Positions 35,336-45,527 of a DNA stretch of 64,000 nucleotides are shown piece after piece; positions within the stretch are counted from its first letter, which is position 1; each line of letters opens with the position of its first letter. Origin of the DNA: an uncultured Bacteroidales bacterium. GTDB lineage: Bacteria; Bacteroidota; Bacteroidia; Bacteroidales; P3. The translations under genes were made by a program, and so were the position numbers. The notes beneath the pieces are model-generated. The model was not told the DNA's origin. It saw nothing but the letters and a program-made list of their open reading frames with translations, and ran no database searches. Location: assembly GCA_947168665.1 (NCBI GenBank), contig CAMVMX010000002.1, positions 124,001 to 188,000 on the forward strand, given 5' to 3'.

Positions 35336-38300
35336 ATGAAGAAATCACTATTCCTTGCAATTGCGTTGGCCATCAATGCGTTGTTCACCCTTTTGCCGTT
35401 CGAGGCAAAGGCCATTATTCACTTTGATGATTCATACAACTTCGACGCCTACTCGATGGGCTCGGGCCGAATCCACTTCAAGGCACTCATTTATTGGGAG
35501 GATCGTGTGGCAGCAGGCATTGCCGACCGATATAAAGAATATCTGTGGTCGGACTATACCGACTATCCCAATGCCTGGTACCAAATCTCGGGAGGTGCCA
35601 AGCAGAAAATTGTTGAGTACACCGGCAACTCCTATTGGAACAAACCGGGCCGGGATGGTCGTCCGGAGGAGTACTGCCGCGTGTCGCTCAAGGTTGTAAC
35701 CGGCACTCTGGTGGTGACAAATACCTACACCGGCACCCATGCGACCGTCAATGCCGACGGCCAATGGCACGACATTGATCTGCGCCGCTCTGCCGGAGGC
35801 GATTATCTCACCTTCGTGGAGTTCGACTGGTATATGCCCACAACGCTCACCACCTCATTCTCGGTAGGCATTTATTCGCCGTGCGTGATGGGCACCAGCG
35901 ACGATGAATACACCTACCAACTGGGTTCATTCCCAGGGTATTCGATGGACCAGCAGCCCGAGCTGTTAGAGCCCGTCTTCTATCCCTCGTCCGACCACGC
36001 CCCTGGTTATATCGGCGTGCCCTATCTCTCTTATCAAGAAACATACCAGTATAACACTTCGCTCAATCCTACAGTGAACATCCCCATCCACGACCGCAGC
36101 GGTCTCATCTATGTCCCCTCAACCGACTCTGCGCAACACGGCTTATATATCAACCTTCAAACCAAGATGAGCCAGTCGACCGCCGACGTGGTGTTCAAGC
36201 AGTGGCTAAAGTCCAGCAAAGTGAATGTCCCAGCCTATCACCGGATATACAACATGCAGGTGCAGCCATACAAGTACCACGACACTGTGTCGGACATATG
36301 GTTTGAGGACTACCGCTTCCGCGACATATCATGGCAGATGAAATTCCCCCACGAGAAAGATGCCATGGACTTCGACTTCTTCGAGATTCAGCGAGCTTAC
36401 AAGCCCGACTTCTCCGACGCCGTCACCATTGTCTCGATCGACATGGATTTATATCAGCGCGACTCGGCGGAATGGAAGACCTTCCATTATGTGGACTCGA
36501 CACGCGGTGCATGGACCAATCCAACCTACCCGGAGGGCAGCGATTCGTCCGCGATCATCTTTTACCGTGTCCGGCGCGTCTCCGCCTCCCCATGGGGCTG
36601 GGCAGGCAACCCCTACGCCGACTCGGCATCCAACTCGCAGGAGGTCTACCTTCAGAGCCTCTCTACTTCATGGTACACGAGGCTGAACTACACCACCGAC
36701 TCTGACTTCACCAACAACCATAAAGTGCATATTGCCCTTTATCCCTCCAAAATGGACATTAATATGACTTATGGCTCAGAAATGTACCCGCGCCAGCTCC
36801 ATGCTTTCTGGGACGACCAAGCTTCGCTCATCGTGGAACGTATCGCAGTTGAAACCCAAGATACCACAACCATCCGCATCCCTGCCGATAGTATCAACAG
36901 CTGTCTCAAAAGGTACCGCGTGCTACAGCCCTATGTTTTGTATGCCTTCCCTATCAACTATACGGACCAGCTCTACCTCCACTGTGTGCACTACCAGTAC
37001 CGTGTCTATATTGACACTGTGGGTGCCTTGCTGAAGCTGGGGGAGGAAAACCCCACCACCTCCGCTGACGCACTGTCTCTCTGGCGCAATGGTGGCATCG
37101 ACCCCTATTTCACTAACGCGGCCAACCTCGACAGTCTATCGGTTACAAACGACCTCTCCGACTGTATCCTCCTCCATTGGGACATTGGCGAGGGCGGTGT
37201 GGATGAATACACCGTGGAACGCCGGGAATACGATTCTCTCAGCCCCAACCCCTGGAGAATGCTGGGCAGCACCACCGACGGCTACTGGCGCGACGCGACG
37301 GCAGAGCCCAACAAGTCTTTGGAATACCGTGTGACGGCTCTTTATACCTGCAACGGCACAAGAACTTCCAGCAGCCGAACCATGATTGGCAACCGCTCGC
37401 AATGGGGCAGCGTGAGCGGGCGCATCCACTATGAGAACGGCTCAGGATGCCCCGGTGTCGCAGTTGTGGCGATGCGCACTGGCGACAGCCTCACCGTCCA
37501 GACCGTCACCACCGACAACAGTGGCAGATACGTGCTCGACAGTCTTCCCTACGCCGACGGCTACGAGTATGCCATTTTCCCCGTGTCGCAGAGTGCGCAA
37601 TACCGCTACAACCACACCTCGTCGGGCTCGGCCACGGTGGCCCTGACACTCTCCCACTGTAAGGCGGAGAATATCAATTTCGAGAACATCTCCTCCGTGC
37701 GTTTCACGGGACGCGTTCTATACCAAAACAGCAGTATCCCCGTGCGCGACGCCAATTTCCTCCTCAACGGCATGTTGGTCTCGCTCAGCCAGGTGCCACT
37801 GAAAACCGACGCATCAGGCAACTTCGAACTCTGTGTGCCGCAGAATGAGGCATTCACCCTTCAGGTGGTCAAAGACGGGCACCATTTTCTTGGCGACGGC
37901 TTTGTGCGCATCAACGGCGACAGTCTGCTGACGCTCCAGACCGCCCTCGACGGTGTGCGGGTGTGGGACCAGACCAAAGTCCGCCTGGCGGGACGCCTGA
38001 GCGGCGGCTTGGTCCAACGCGACCTGCCCCTGGGCTTTGCCCTCTCTCACAACAACCTTGGCGAAGACCTCAGGCTGGTTCTGGAACTCGAGGGCGACAA
38101 CATCAGTTATATAGTCCGCGACCCCTCCGACCTGACGAAAGACACGCTGGAATTCCGTGTGCCGCACCTGGTCTACAACGGCTCTGCCACCCCCGACACC
38201 GTGGGGTGGACCAAGGTCCACTATCAGCAGCGGCGCATCATCATCGACCCCGACTCGGCCACCGGTGAATACTGCGCCGACCTCTTCCCCGTGCGCTACA

Positions 38301-41300
38301 AGGTGACCCAGGCCACGGCTAACGGCTATGCCACCCTCTTCCCTGCCGGGACCTCTATGGATGTTATCGACCTCAGTGCCGCCGCCGCCCACACCGACAC
38401 CGCGACATTCAACAATCGGAACACAATAAGCAACGCCCAATACAAAGTCACCTACCGGAGTCCTATCAGCATCACCTGCCGCCAAATGCAATGGGGCATA
38501 GAGGTGGACTGGTTCGGAGAGAGGACCATGCTGCGTGACAATATCCTGAACCAGGAAGTCGTGGTGCCGTTGGCCACAAAACTCTCCGACAACACTTACC
38601 ACTACACCTTTGGAGTGCCAGTCTTTAAGAGTAGCACTTACGACTTCCGCGCCTATGCCCACGAGGACTACTACTACAACAACGACCCCACCAGCATACG
38701 CCATGACCGTGTACAAGTCAAAGGTGGCACCCTCAAAGTATACAACGGCATGTATGATGCGGCTGTGACACCTGTTATTACCAAAGACCTCGACACCAAC
38801 GGTACCGCCATCTTCTCCGTGCCGGTCAACTATGCCTCCTTCACCCGCACCGACTCCAATGTGATAAGGACTCTCGACCTCTCTGTCGAGCACGAAGGGC
38901 AATACGTGGTGTCGCGGGCTGTGAGTGGCTACGTGACCGGCGACCGCAACCCCGGCAACATATCCACTACCCACGGCAGCATCCAGCTGCTTGATGTGCT
39001 GCGCGACCCGCCGGGAAGCGCCTCCACTGCCTACCTTGAAAATGGCACATCTTACTCCTACAGCTATGTCTATGACTGGAAAGTGAAATTCGGTTTCAAC
39101 TTCGCTTGGAGCTATGGCCAGAGGTCCAACTTCGTCATCGGCACCTGGGAAGGCGAGGGCGGCGGACCTTGGGCAGGCACGGTCCAGGACATCAGTTCTG
39201 TTGTCACCACATCAATCCCCATCACCGGCAGCTTCACCTACAAGCACCAGGGTACGTACAACTTCAAGACCACCGACCGCATCACCACCAGCGGCAATTC
39301 TTTACATGTGGGGCAGGATGCCGATATCTACATCGGGTTGGTGCAGAATGTGTATTCCCGCCTGTGGGATGCCGTGAAGCCCATGGATTCGCTCACCTAT
39401 GCCGCCTTCTCGGCGCGGTCGGCGGACGGAACGATGCCTACCGTTGCCTCTGGGGTGGCAGCCGACGGAAAGCCCTACTACCTCGTCATCGGACGGGAGG
39501 TGGAAATGGGTCCCAAACTCCAAGGGACATTCGCCTACACCCATGATTACATCAAAACCACCGTTATCCCCCAACTCATAGCAGAGCGCGACGCACTGCT
39601 GCTCACATGCGACAGTGCCACCGCCCAGCAGGCAGCCGACGCAAGGAATGAGGTGGTTTACTGGAGCCGTGTCCCCGTAGGAGACACCAACTGGGCCCGC
39701 GAAGACTACTACCGTCCTTTGACACCCGCCAATTACAGTGCCACATGGAACGACCGGGTGGACCACTACAACCGCTTAGCCGCCGACTGGGTGAAAATCA
39801 TGATCCAGAACGAGGCGGAGAAAGTGAATGCCATCCACGGCCACTATCGCGACTCCATTACCACCTACTCCATCGGTAACTCCACTGTGGTGAACCACGA
39901 CGAGGAGTACTCATACAGCAACGTCTATCATGTTTTCTTTGATTATCCGGGAGCCTCTTTTTCGGCTGGTGACATGGTGTCAAACTTCAAAAGAATGTTT
40001 GGTGAAGCGGTTGCCGATAAGGTGGGGCAACTCGTCAGCCATTATTTTGGGGAAGAGGATGAGGACGATGGCGGGGTAGGCCCGCGCGAAATCATTGCAA
40101 ATGCGCAGAACACTGTCAATAAGTTCCAATTTACACCTGTGACCAACGTCGATTTCGACCGCGACCCCACAGAGAACATCACCCATACGCGCAAGATAGG
40201 CTACAAAATTCAGCCCGACGACCTCAGCCATATCGATGTGGCAGTCTATCGCACAAAGGGACCCGCCAGCGGCAACTGGTTCAACGACAGTTCCGCCGAT
40301 ACCCGCGACCATGTCGACGGCGGAAACTTCAGCGACTATGACGACGACACTTACCTCTACGGCTCACCTGTCTTCTACCTGCTGGGAGGTGCCACCAAGT
40401 GTCCCTGCGAGTTGGCCGACAGCACAGAATATTTCGTCCCCAAGATGCCCATCTCCGCCGGGTCGCTGCGTTTGGAGAACCCGCAGATTGACATCAACGT
40501 GCATGAGCGCAGCAATGTGCCTGTCGACCGTCCTGCCGTGTTCACCATCTACCTTTCAAACGAGATAGAGGAACCCATCGGCGCGGCAGCCGAGAGGGCT
40601 ATGTCGTTCTCGCTGAAACTCAACGAGGCCAGCAATCCCCACGGTGCACGTATTTATATTGATGGCATGCCGCTAACCGACGGCCGCACCATCAGCGGCA
40701 TATCCGGTACCAACGTCATCGCCAAGACTGTAGAGGTTTATGCCGGCGACGGCTACGACTTCGAAAACCTCATCATCGAATTTGGCTCCACTTGCCACTC
40801 CCTCACCAAAAGCCGCGTCAAATTCTCCGTCCACTTCATGCCCGTATCCACGCCCGTGGTCCTTGATGCCCCGCGTCAGAACTGGGTGCTCAACACCCAG
40901 TCGCCGCAGGACTCGATAGGCTATTACCTGCCCGTCACCATCAGCGGCTTCGATGTGAACTACCGCGAGTTCGACCATATTGAGCTGCAGTACAAACTCT
41001 CAACCCAGAGTGATGACGACTGGGTGAATCTATGCTCCTACTTTTACGACAGCACGCTCTACCGCGCCGCCACAGGCACCAAGGCCATGATCAACGGCGG
41101 CAGGATTGACAACATCCGTTTCTACGGCGAGCGTGACCCCATGGAGCAGCGCTACGACCTGCGCGCCGTGAGTTTCTGCCGTCATGGTTCGGGCTTCGTC
41201 ACCCGCCCGTCCGAAGTGATGAGAGGCATCAAGGACACTCGGCGCCCCCGGGTCTTCGGTCAGCCTCTGCCCGCCAATGGCATTCTGGGTGTGGGTGACG

Positions 41301-44300
41301 ACCTGAAGCTCCGCTTCAGCGAACCCATTGCCGGCAACTACATCGACGAAGACAACAATTTCCAGATATTAGGTTCCACCAACTCAACGGGCATCACTTC
41401 ATCAACAAGCGTATTCTTCGACGGCACACCCGGTTGCGGCGCAACAAGCGCTGTCACCCGTGTGCTCGATGGCAAGAGTTTCTCAGTGGATTTGATGGTG
41501 AAGCCCTCGCCCACAACCTCTACCAATAGACAGGAACTCTTCGGCCACGCCACACCCACTGGAGGCATCTCCTTCGGTCTGAAACCTGAAAACGCCACGG
41601 GCGACCTGCGGTTCAGGTTGTATGCCTATATCAATGAATATGATGTGCAATCCCTCCCATTGGATCCTATGACCGACTTCACACGTGTCGTGATGACCTA
41701 CAACGATAGCACTGGTCGTATCCGCTTCTTCGCCGGCACCCTCGAAGTCACCGATCCTCAAGCCGACACTACAAGCGCGGGCGACTACAGCGGCGAAGCC
41801 CCCTTGGTGTTAGGACATGGCTACAAAGGCAACATGTTGGAGGCGCGCCTATGGTTCAAACCCCTTACACAGGACGAGATAGTACTCACCAACCGCAAAC
41901 GACTCACTGGCTTCGAACGCAAGCTGGCAGCCTACTACCCCATGAACGAAGGCCGCGGCGAGACATTGCACGACAAGGCCAACGGCTCCACACTCACTCT
42001 CCACGGCAGCTCGTGGACAACACCCAGCGGTTACTCGCTGCACCTGGATGGCAGGACGGTGGTGAAGCTCGACCAGAATATCCTCAACCGCTCATCCATC
42101 CAGGACTACACCCTTATGTTCTGGTTCCGCACCAACGAATACAATGCAGGTCTCTATTCCGCCGGGTGGGACGGCACGGAAGGGACCCTCATTGCCCTTG
42201 AAAACGGCCACGTGGCGTTCCACAACGGCAGTATGGTGCAACGCACCTCCCGCAGCTATGCCGATGGCCTATGGCACCACTATGTCATCTCGGTGAACCG
42301 CACCTACAACAATGCCTCCATCTATATCGACGGCTCACTGGTGAACACATTTGCCTCCGACGGCTTGAGCGGGCTGAATGGAGAAACCTTCCTCGGCGGT
42401 GTGAACGACACCCTCAGCGGTGTGCCCCCCTTTACAGGCCACTTCGACGGCATAGCCCTCTTCGAGCAAGCCCTGCCCCAAAGCCTCATCGAGACATTCG
42501 ACAACCTCTCGCCCATGGGCGACGAACTTGGTCTCATAGCCTATCTGCCCTTCAACGAGCAACGCGAGAACGACAACAGCATCATGGAGGAAGTCTTCTC
42601 CATCAACAACCGTCGCATCGTGATGCGAAATGGTGAAGTGTTGGACATCGTGCAGCCCCTTGTGATCTCGCCCGTCAGAGACACCCTACTCCCCATGGCC
42701 GACGGCAATGTGCGCGCCCCCATACGCGAACGCGACCTGGTGACAAGGATGAACTTTGACTGGTCGTACAACAACGACCAGCTGCTGATAAACCTCAACA
42801 TGGCCGACCACGAAATCAACAAAAGCAACATCTACGTCACCGTCCGCAATATAGAGGACCTGAACGGCAACCGAACCGTGAGCCCCACCACATGGCAAGT
42901 GTTTGTAAATAAGAACACACTGCTCTGGGAAAGCGATGGCATCGACAAAGTATGCTACTACAGCCCCAATGGCGTCACGATAGACATCCCCGTGCGCATA
43001 CGCAACAACAGCGGACGCCGTCACCAGTACAAAATAGAAGGCATGCCTGACTGGCTCACAGTCGACCGCCCCACCGGAAGTATCGAACCGCAAGAGTCGC
43101 TCACGCTCAACTTCTCCATCGACAGCCGCACCCTTGCCGTAGGCGACTACTCAGAACTTATTTACCTGACCGACGAAGAAGACCTCTCGGAATCCCTGAA
43201 AGTCCACATAGTGATGAAAGCAGTCTGCCCATGGTACGGACTCAACACCTCGCAGTTCGACCGCCAAATGTCGCTCCGCGCCCAGGTCAAAATCGACGGC
43301 CGATTCATCACCAACCCCGAAGACGTGGTAGTAGCTGTTGTGGGCGACACCATGGTGGGCTATGCCAACGTCAGCCCCGGCCCGACCGGCAACGGCAGCT
43401 ACATTTACATGACCGTCTATGGCAATGCGCAGACCGAAGGCAAACAGCTCAAATTCCGTGCCTGGATGTCATCCACAGGACGCATCTTCAACCTTACCTC
43501 CGATACACTTGTCACCTTCCAGACTGACGCTTTGGTAGGTCTGCCTCCAGTGGAGCCGCTGCAGCTCTACTCCACCTCCACCACCGTGCAATACTTCGAC
43601 ATCTACCCCGGATGGAACTGGGTGTCGCTCAACATCGCCCCCGATGCCGACGGAGCCCTTTCAAGTCTCTTCTTCATGCACGAGCCCTTCCGGGCTGGCG
43701 ACCAAATCAAAGAAGCCTACTCGCGCCGCTTTGCCGAATGGGACGGCACACGCTGGCGGGGCACCCTCACCAAGTGGGACTACAGGCAAGTATACATGAT
43801 ATACTCCGACATCAGCCACTTCGATGTGCAAGTGAATGGCGACCGGCTCGAGACTCCCCAACAGCACACCCTCACCCTCAAACACAACTGGAATAGTCTG
43901 CCCTACCTGCTGACTGCCCCCACCAGCATCACCGAAGCCCTGGCCGACTACGTAGACCACGCCACCGTGGGCGACCTTGTCAAATCGCACAACGCCTTCG
44001 CCGTCTTCTCCGAAAACCAGCGTTGGGAAGGCTCGCTGACGGCCATGCACCCGGGCCAGGGCTACCTGCTCAAGCGCCAAGCCACCACCCCCGTCACATT
44101 CACCTACCACGGGGCCAAAGGAGGCAAAGGAGGACGCGCACCTCTGAGCCAACCCGCCTCTGGAGCCTTTGCGGCCAGCCAGACCACAATGACCATCATT
44201 GCGGCCACCGACCAGCCGACTGACCGCGTAGTGGCCTGTCTCGACGGTCAGCCTGTTGTCACCGCCCAGCCCATCGACGGCCTGTACTTCGTCACCATCC

Positions 44301-44677
44301 CCGCCGACCGTGCGGCTACCCTCACCTTCATCCTCGAGCGGGATGGCGGACAGCTCGGCACTGCCCAGCCCCTCATCCCTGTCTCGCCCGATGCCCACTA
44401 TGGCAGCTGCTCGCAGCCCGTGCTCCTCACCCTCGCGGCCCCCGCTGTCACGGCGCGCCCCACAATCTTCACCGACCACGTCGATGTCACCATCCCCGCC
44501 CTGCAAGGCGAAGCCCTCATCCGGATCTACAACGCCGCAGGCGTCTTGATAGGCAGCCACCACACCCGGACCCCGCAAACCCACATCTCCAACCTCGAGA
44601 ACCTGCCCGCAGGCATCTACTTCGCCACAATCAACAGCAACGATAACACAACAACAATCAAACTCATAAAAAAATGA
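35336..44677 (+). CDS. Giant secreted multidomain protein with LamG-like domains, carboxypeptidase-regulatory-like domains, BACON-like domain and C-terminal T9SS type A-like sorting domain
   Basis: Signal peptide MKKSLFLAIALAINALFTLLPFEAKA; LamG-like FSVDLMVKPSPTTSTNRQELFGHAT... and YTLMFWFRTNEYNAGLYSAGWDG...; CTD LIRIYNAAGVLIGSHHTRTPQTHISNLENLPAGIYFATINSNDNTTTIKLIKK. Confidence 0.85.
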   Translation: MKKSLFLAIALAINALFTLLPFEAKAIIHFDDSYNFDAYSMGSGRIHFKALIYWEDRVAAGIADRYKEYLWSDYTDYPNAWYQISGGAKQKIVEYTGNSYWNKPGRDGRPEEYCRVSLKVVTGTLVVTNTYTGTHATVNADGQWHDIDLRRSAGGDYLTFVEFDWYMPTTLTTSFSVGIYSPCVMGTSDDEYTYQLGSFPGYSMDQQPELLEPVFYPSSDHAPGYIGVPYLSYQETYQYNTSLNPTVNIPIHDRSGLIYVPSTDSAQHGLYINLQTKMSQSTADVVFKQWLKSSKVNVPAYHRIYNMQVQPYKYHDTVSDIWFEDYRFRDISWQMKFPHEKDAMDFDFFEIQRAYKPDFSDAVTIVSIDMDLYQRDSAEWKTFHYVDSTRGAWTNPTYPEGSDSSAIIFYRVRRVSASPWGWAGNPYADSASNSQEVYLQSLSTSWYTRLNYTTDSDFTNNHKVHIALYPSKMDINMTYGSEMYPRQLHAFWDDQASLIVERIAVETQDTTTIRIPADSINSCLKRYRVLQPYVLYAFPINYTDQLYLHCVHYQYRVYIDTVGALLKLGEENPTTSADALSLWRNGGIDPYFTNAANLDSLSVTNDLSDCILLHWDIGEGGVDEYTVERREYDSLSPNPWRMLGSTTDGYWRDATAEPNKSLEYRVTALYTCNGTRTSSSRTMIGNRSQWGSVSGRIHYENGSGCPGVAVVAMRTGDSLTVQTVTTDNSGRYVLDSLPYADGYEYAIFPVSQSAQYRYNHTSSGSATVALTLSHCKAENINFENISSVRFTGRVLYQNSSIPVRDANFLLNGMLVSLSQVPLKTDASGNFELCVPQNEAFTLQVVKDGHHFLGDGFVRINGDSLLTLQTALDGVRVWDQTKVRLAGRLSGGLVQRDLPLGFALSHNNLGEDLRLVLELEGDNISYIVRDPSDLTKDTLEFRVPHLVYNGSATPDTVGWTKVHYQQRRIIIDPDSATGEYCADLFPVRYKVTQATANGYATLFPAGTSMDVIDLSAAAAHTDTATFNNRNTISNAQYKVTYRSPISITCRQMQWGIEVDWFGERTMLRDNILNQEVVVPLATKLSDNTYHYTFGVPVFKSSTYDFRAYAHEDYYYNNDPTSIRHDRVQVKGGTLKVYNGMYDAAVTPVITKDLDTNGTAIFSVPVNYASFTRTDSNVIRTLDLSVEHEGQYVVSRAVSGYVTGDRNPGNISTTHGSIQLLDVLRDPPGSASTAYLENGTSYSYSYVYDWKVKFGFNFAWSYGQRSNFVIGTWEGEGGGPWAGTVQDISSVVTTSIPITGSFTYKHQGTYNFKTTDRITTSGNSLHVGQDADIYIGLVQNVYSRLWDAVKPMDSLTYAAFSARSADGTMPTVASGVAADGKPYYLVIGREVEMGPKLQGTFAYTHDYIKTTVIPQLIAERDALLLTCDSATAQQAADARNEVVYWSRVPVGDTNWAREDYYRPLTPANYSATWNDRVDHYNRLAADWVKIMIQNEAEKVNAIHGHYRDSITTYSIGNSTVVNHDEEYSYSNVYHVFFDYPGASFSAGDMVSNFKRMFGEAVADKVGQLVSHYFGEEDEDDGGVGPREIIANAQNTVNKFQFTPVTNVDFDRDPTENITHTRKIGYKIQPDDLSHIDVAVYRTKGPASGNWFNDSSADTRDHVDGGNFSDYDDDTYLYGSPVFYLLGGATKCPCELADSTEYFVPKMPISAGSLRLENPQIDINVHERSNVPVDRPAVFTIYLSNEIEEPIGAAAERAMSFSLKLNEASNPHGARIYIDGMPLTDGRTISGISGTNVIAKTVEVYAGDGYDFENLIIEFGSTCHSLTKSRVKFSVHFMPVSTPVVLDAPRQNWVLNTQSPQDSIGYYLPVTISGFDVNYREFDHIELQYKLSTQSDDDWVNLCSYFYDSTLYRAATGTKAMINGGRIDNIRFYGERDPMEQRYDLRAVSFCRHGSGFVTRPSEVMRGIKDTRRPRVFGQPLPANGILGVGDDLKLRFSEPIAGNYIDEDNNFQILGSTNSTGITSSTSVFFDGTPGCGATSAVTRVLDGKSFSVDLMVKPSPTTSTNRQELFGHATPTGGISFGLKPENATGDLRFRLYAYINEYDVQSLPLDPMTDFTRVVMTYNDSTGRIRFFAGTLEVTDPQADTTSAGDYSGEAPLVLGHGYKGNMLEARLWFKPLTQDEIVLTNRKRLTGFERKLAAYYPMNEGRGETLHDKANGSTLTLHGSSWTTPSGYSLHLDGRTVVKLDQNILNRSSIQDYTLMFWFRTNEYNAGLYSAGWDGTEGTLIALENGHVAFHNGSMVQRTSRSYADGLWHHYVISVNRTYNNASIYIDGSLVNTFASDGLSGLNGETFLGGVNDTLSGVPPFTGHFDGIALFEQALPQSLIETFDNLSPMGDELGLIAYLPFNEQRENDNSIMEEVFSINNRRIVMRNGEVLDIVQPLVISPVRDTLLPMADGNVRAPIRERDLVTRMNFDWSYNNDQLLINLNMADHEINKSNIYVTVRNIEDLNGNRTVSPTTWQVFVNKNTLLWESDGIDKVCYYSPNGVTIDIPVRIRNNSGRRHQYKIEGMPDWLTVDRPTGSIEPQESLTLNFSIDSRTLAVGDYSELIYLTDEEDLSESLKVHIVMKAVCPWYGLNTSQFDRQMSLRAQVKIDGRFITNPEDVVVAVVGDTMVGYANVSPGPTGNGSYIYMTVYGNAQTEGKQLKFRAWMSSTGRIFNLTSDTLVTFQTDALVGLPPVEPLQLYSTSTTVQYFDIYPGWNWVSLNIAPDADGALSSLFFMHEPFRAGDQIKEAYSRRFAEWDGTRWRGTLTKWDYRQVYMIYSDISHFDVQVNGDRLETPQQHTLTLKHNWNSLPYLLTAPTSITEALADYVDHATVGDLVKSHNAFAVFSENQRWEGSLTAMHPGQGYLLKRQATTPVTFTYHGAKGGKGGRAPLSQPASGAFAASQTTMTIIAATDQPTDRVVACLDGQPVVTAQPIDGLYFVTIPADRAATLTFILERDGGQLGTAQPLIPVSPDAHYGSCSQPVLLTLAAPAVTARPTIFTDHVDVTIPALQGEALIRIYNAAGVLIGSHHTRTPQTHISNLENLPAGIYFATINSNDNTTTIKLIKK

Positions 44678-45159
44678 AACATACAATCATAATTGCGACC
44701 CTCATGGCGCTGCTCCTGACAGGCTGCGCCAAAGAGAGAGAACATGCCGACCCTATCGTTTACGACACCGCCCCCGAGCGCCACATCCCCGCCGCCGACA
44801 TCCCCACGCCCCTATGGGCCACCGACACCAACTACGACTACAGCAACAGCATGACCGCCATCGTGGCCGTAGACCTCATGCAGACCTATCCCGACCTCAC
44901 CCCTGACGACTGGCAAGTCGACAAGGGCGACCTCGTCGGGGCCTTCGACGGCCGCGGCTGCATTGGAGTCACCCGCCCCTCCGAAGGACTCTTCTTCCTC
45001 TACATCACATCCCCAGCCCCCGCCGACGCGGAAATCAGGCTGCAATACTACTCAGCCCGTCTGCGCAACATCTTCCAGGCCGACGCCCCTCTTCACTTCG
45101 AAAACGGGGCCCGCCTCGGCTCAGTGACCGACCCCTTAACCCCCGCATTCACCCAATAA
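44674..45159 (+). CDS. Lipoprotein partner of the giant protein
   Basis: MKHTIIIATLMALLLTGC lipobox; ATG overlaps the upstream stop (ATGA). Confidence 0.75.
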   Translation: MKHTIIIATLMALLLTGCAKEREHADPIVYDTAPERHIPAADIPTPLWATDTNYDYSNSMTAIVAVDLMQTYPDLTPDDWQVDKGDLVGAFDGRGCIGVTRPSEGLFFLYITSPAPADAEIRLQYYSARLRNIFQADAPLHFENGARLGSVTDPLTPAFTQ

Positions 45160-45172
45160 CATCATACCCGAA

Positions 45173-45433
45173 ATGAAAACAAATCACACAATCGCACAGT
45201 CGCACAGTCATACCCCCGACCCCTTTCAAAAGGGGAGTCATACCCCCGGTCCCTCTAAAGAGGGGAACCGCGCCTATACTCCTCCAGTTGTGAAGACGGC
45301 CGCCTTCGCCATTGAACACGGCTACGCCGGAACCCAGTACCAACTCGGCCTCACCCCCGACGGGGGCGACATAATGCTTGAGGAGCGCCGGCTGGCAGAT
45401 CAATCCTGGGGTACTCCGGACTGGAACATTTGA
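45173..45433 (+). CDS. Small ORF (86 aa) with in-frame palindromic repeat
   Basis: HTPDPFQKGS/HTPGPSKEGN decapeptide repeat, then protein-like YTPPVVKTAAFAIEHGYAGTQYQLG; upstream of the fimbrillin gene. Confidence 0.5.
   Translation: MKTNHTIAQSHSHTPDPFQKGSHTPGPSKEGNRAYTPPVVKTAAFAIEHGYAGTQYQLGLTPDGGDIMLEERRLADQSWGTPDWNI
45209..45268. repeat. Two 30-bp REP-like units (catacccccg[a/g][c/t]ccct...aggggar)
   Basis: 45209-45238 and 45239-45268; same core as 4463-4540. Confidence 0.85.
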
Positions 45434-45527
45434 ATTGTGTTTGTTTTAATGAATGATAGGCTGACGCAATCAAAAGACAACCAATTTCACGAATAAAAAC
45501 AATCTAAACCCGAACTAACGAATTAGC

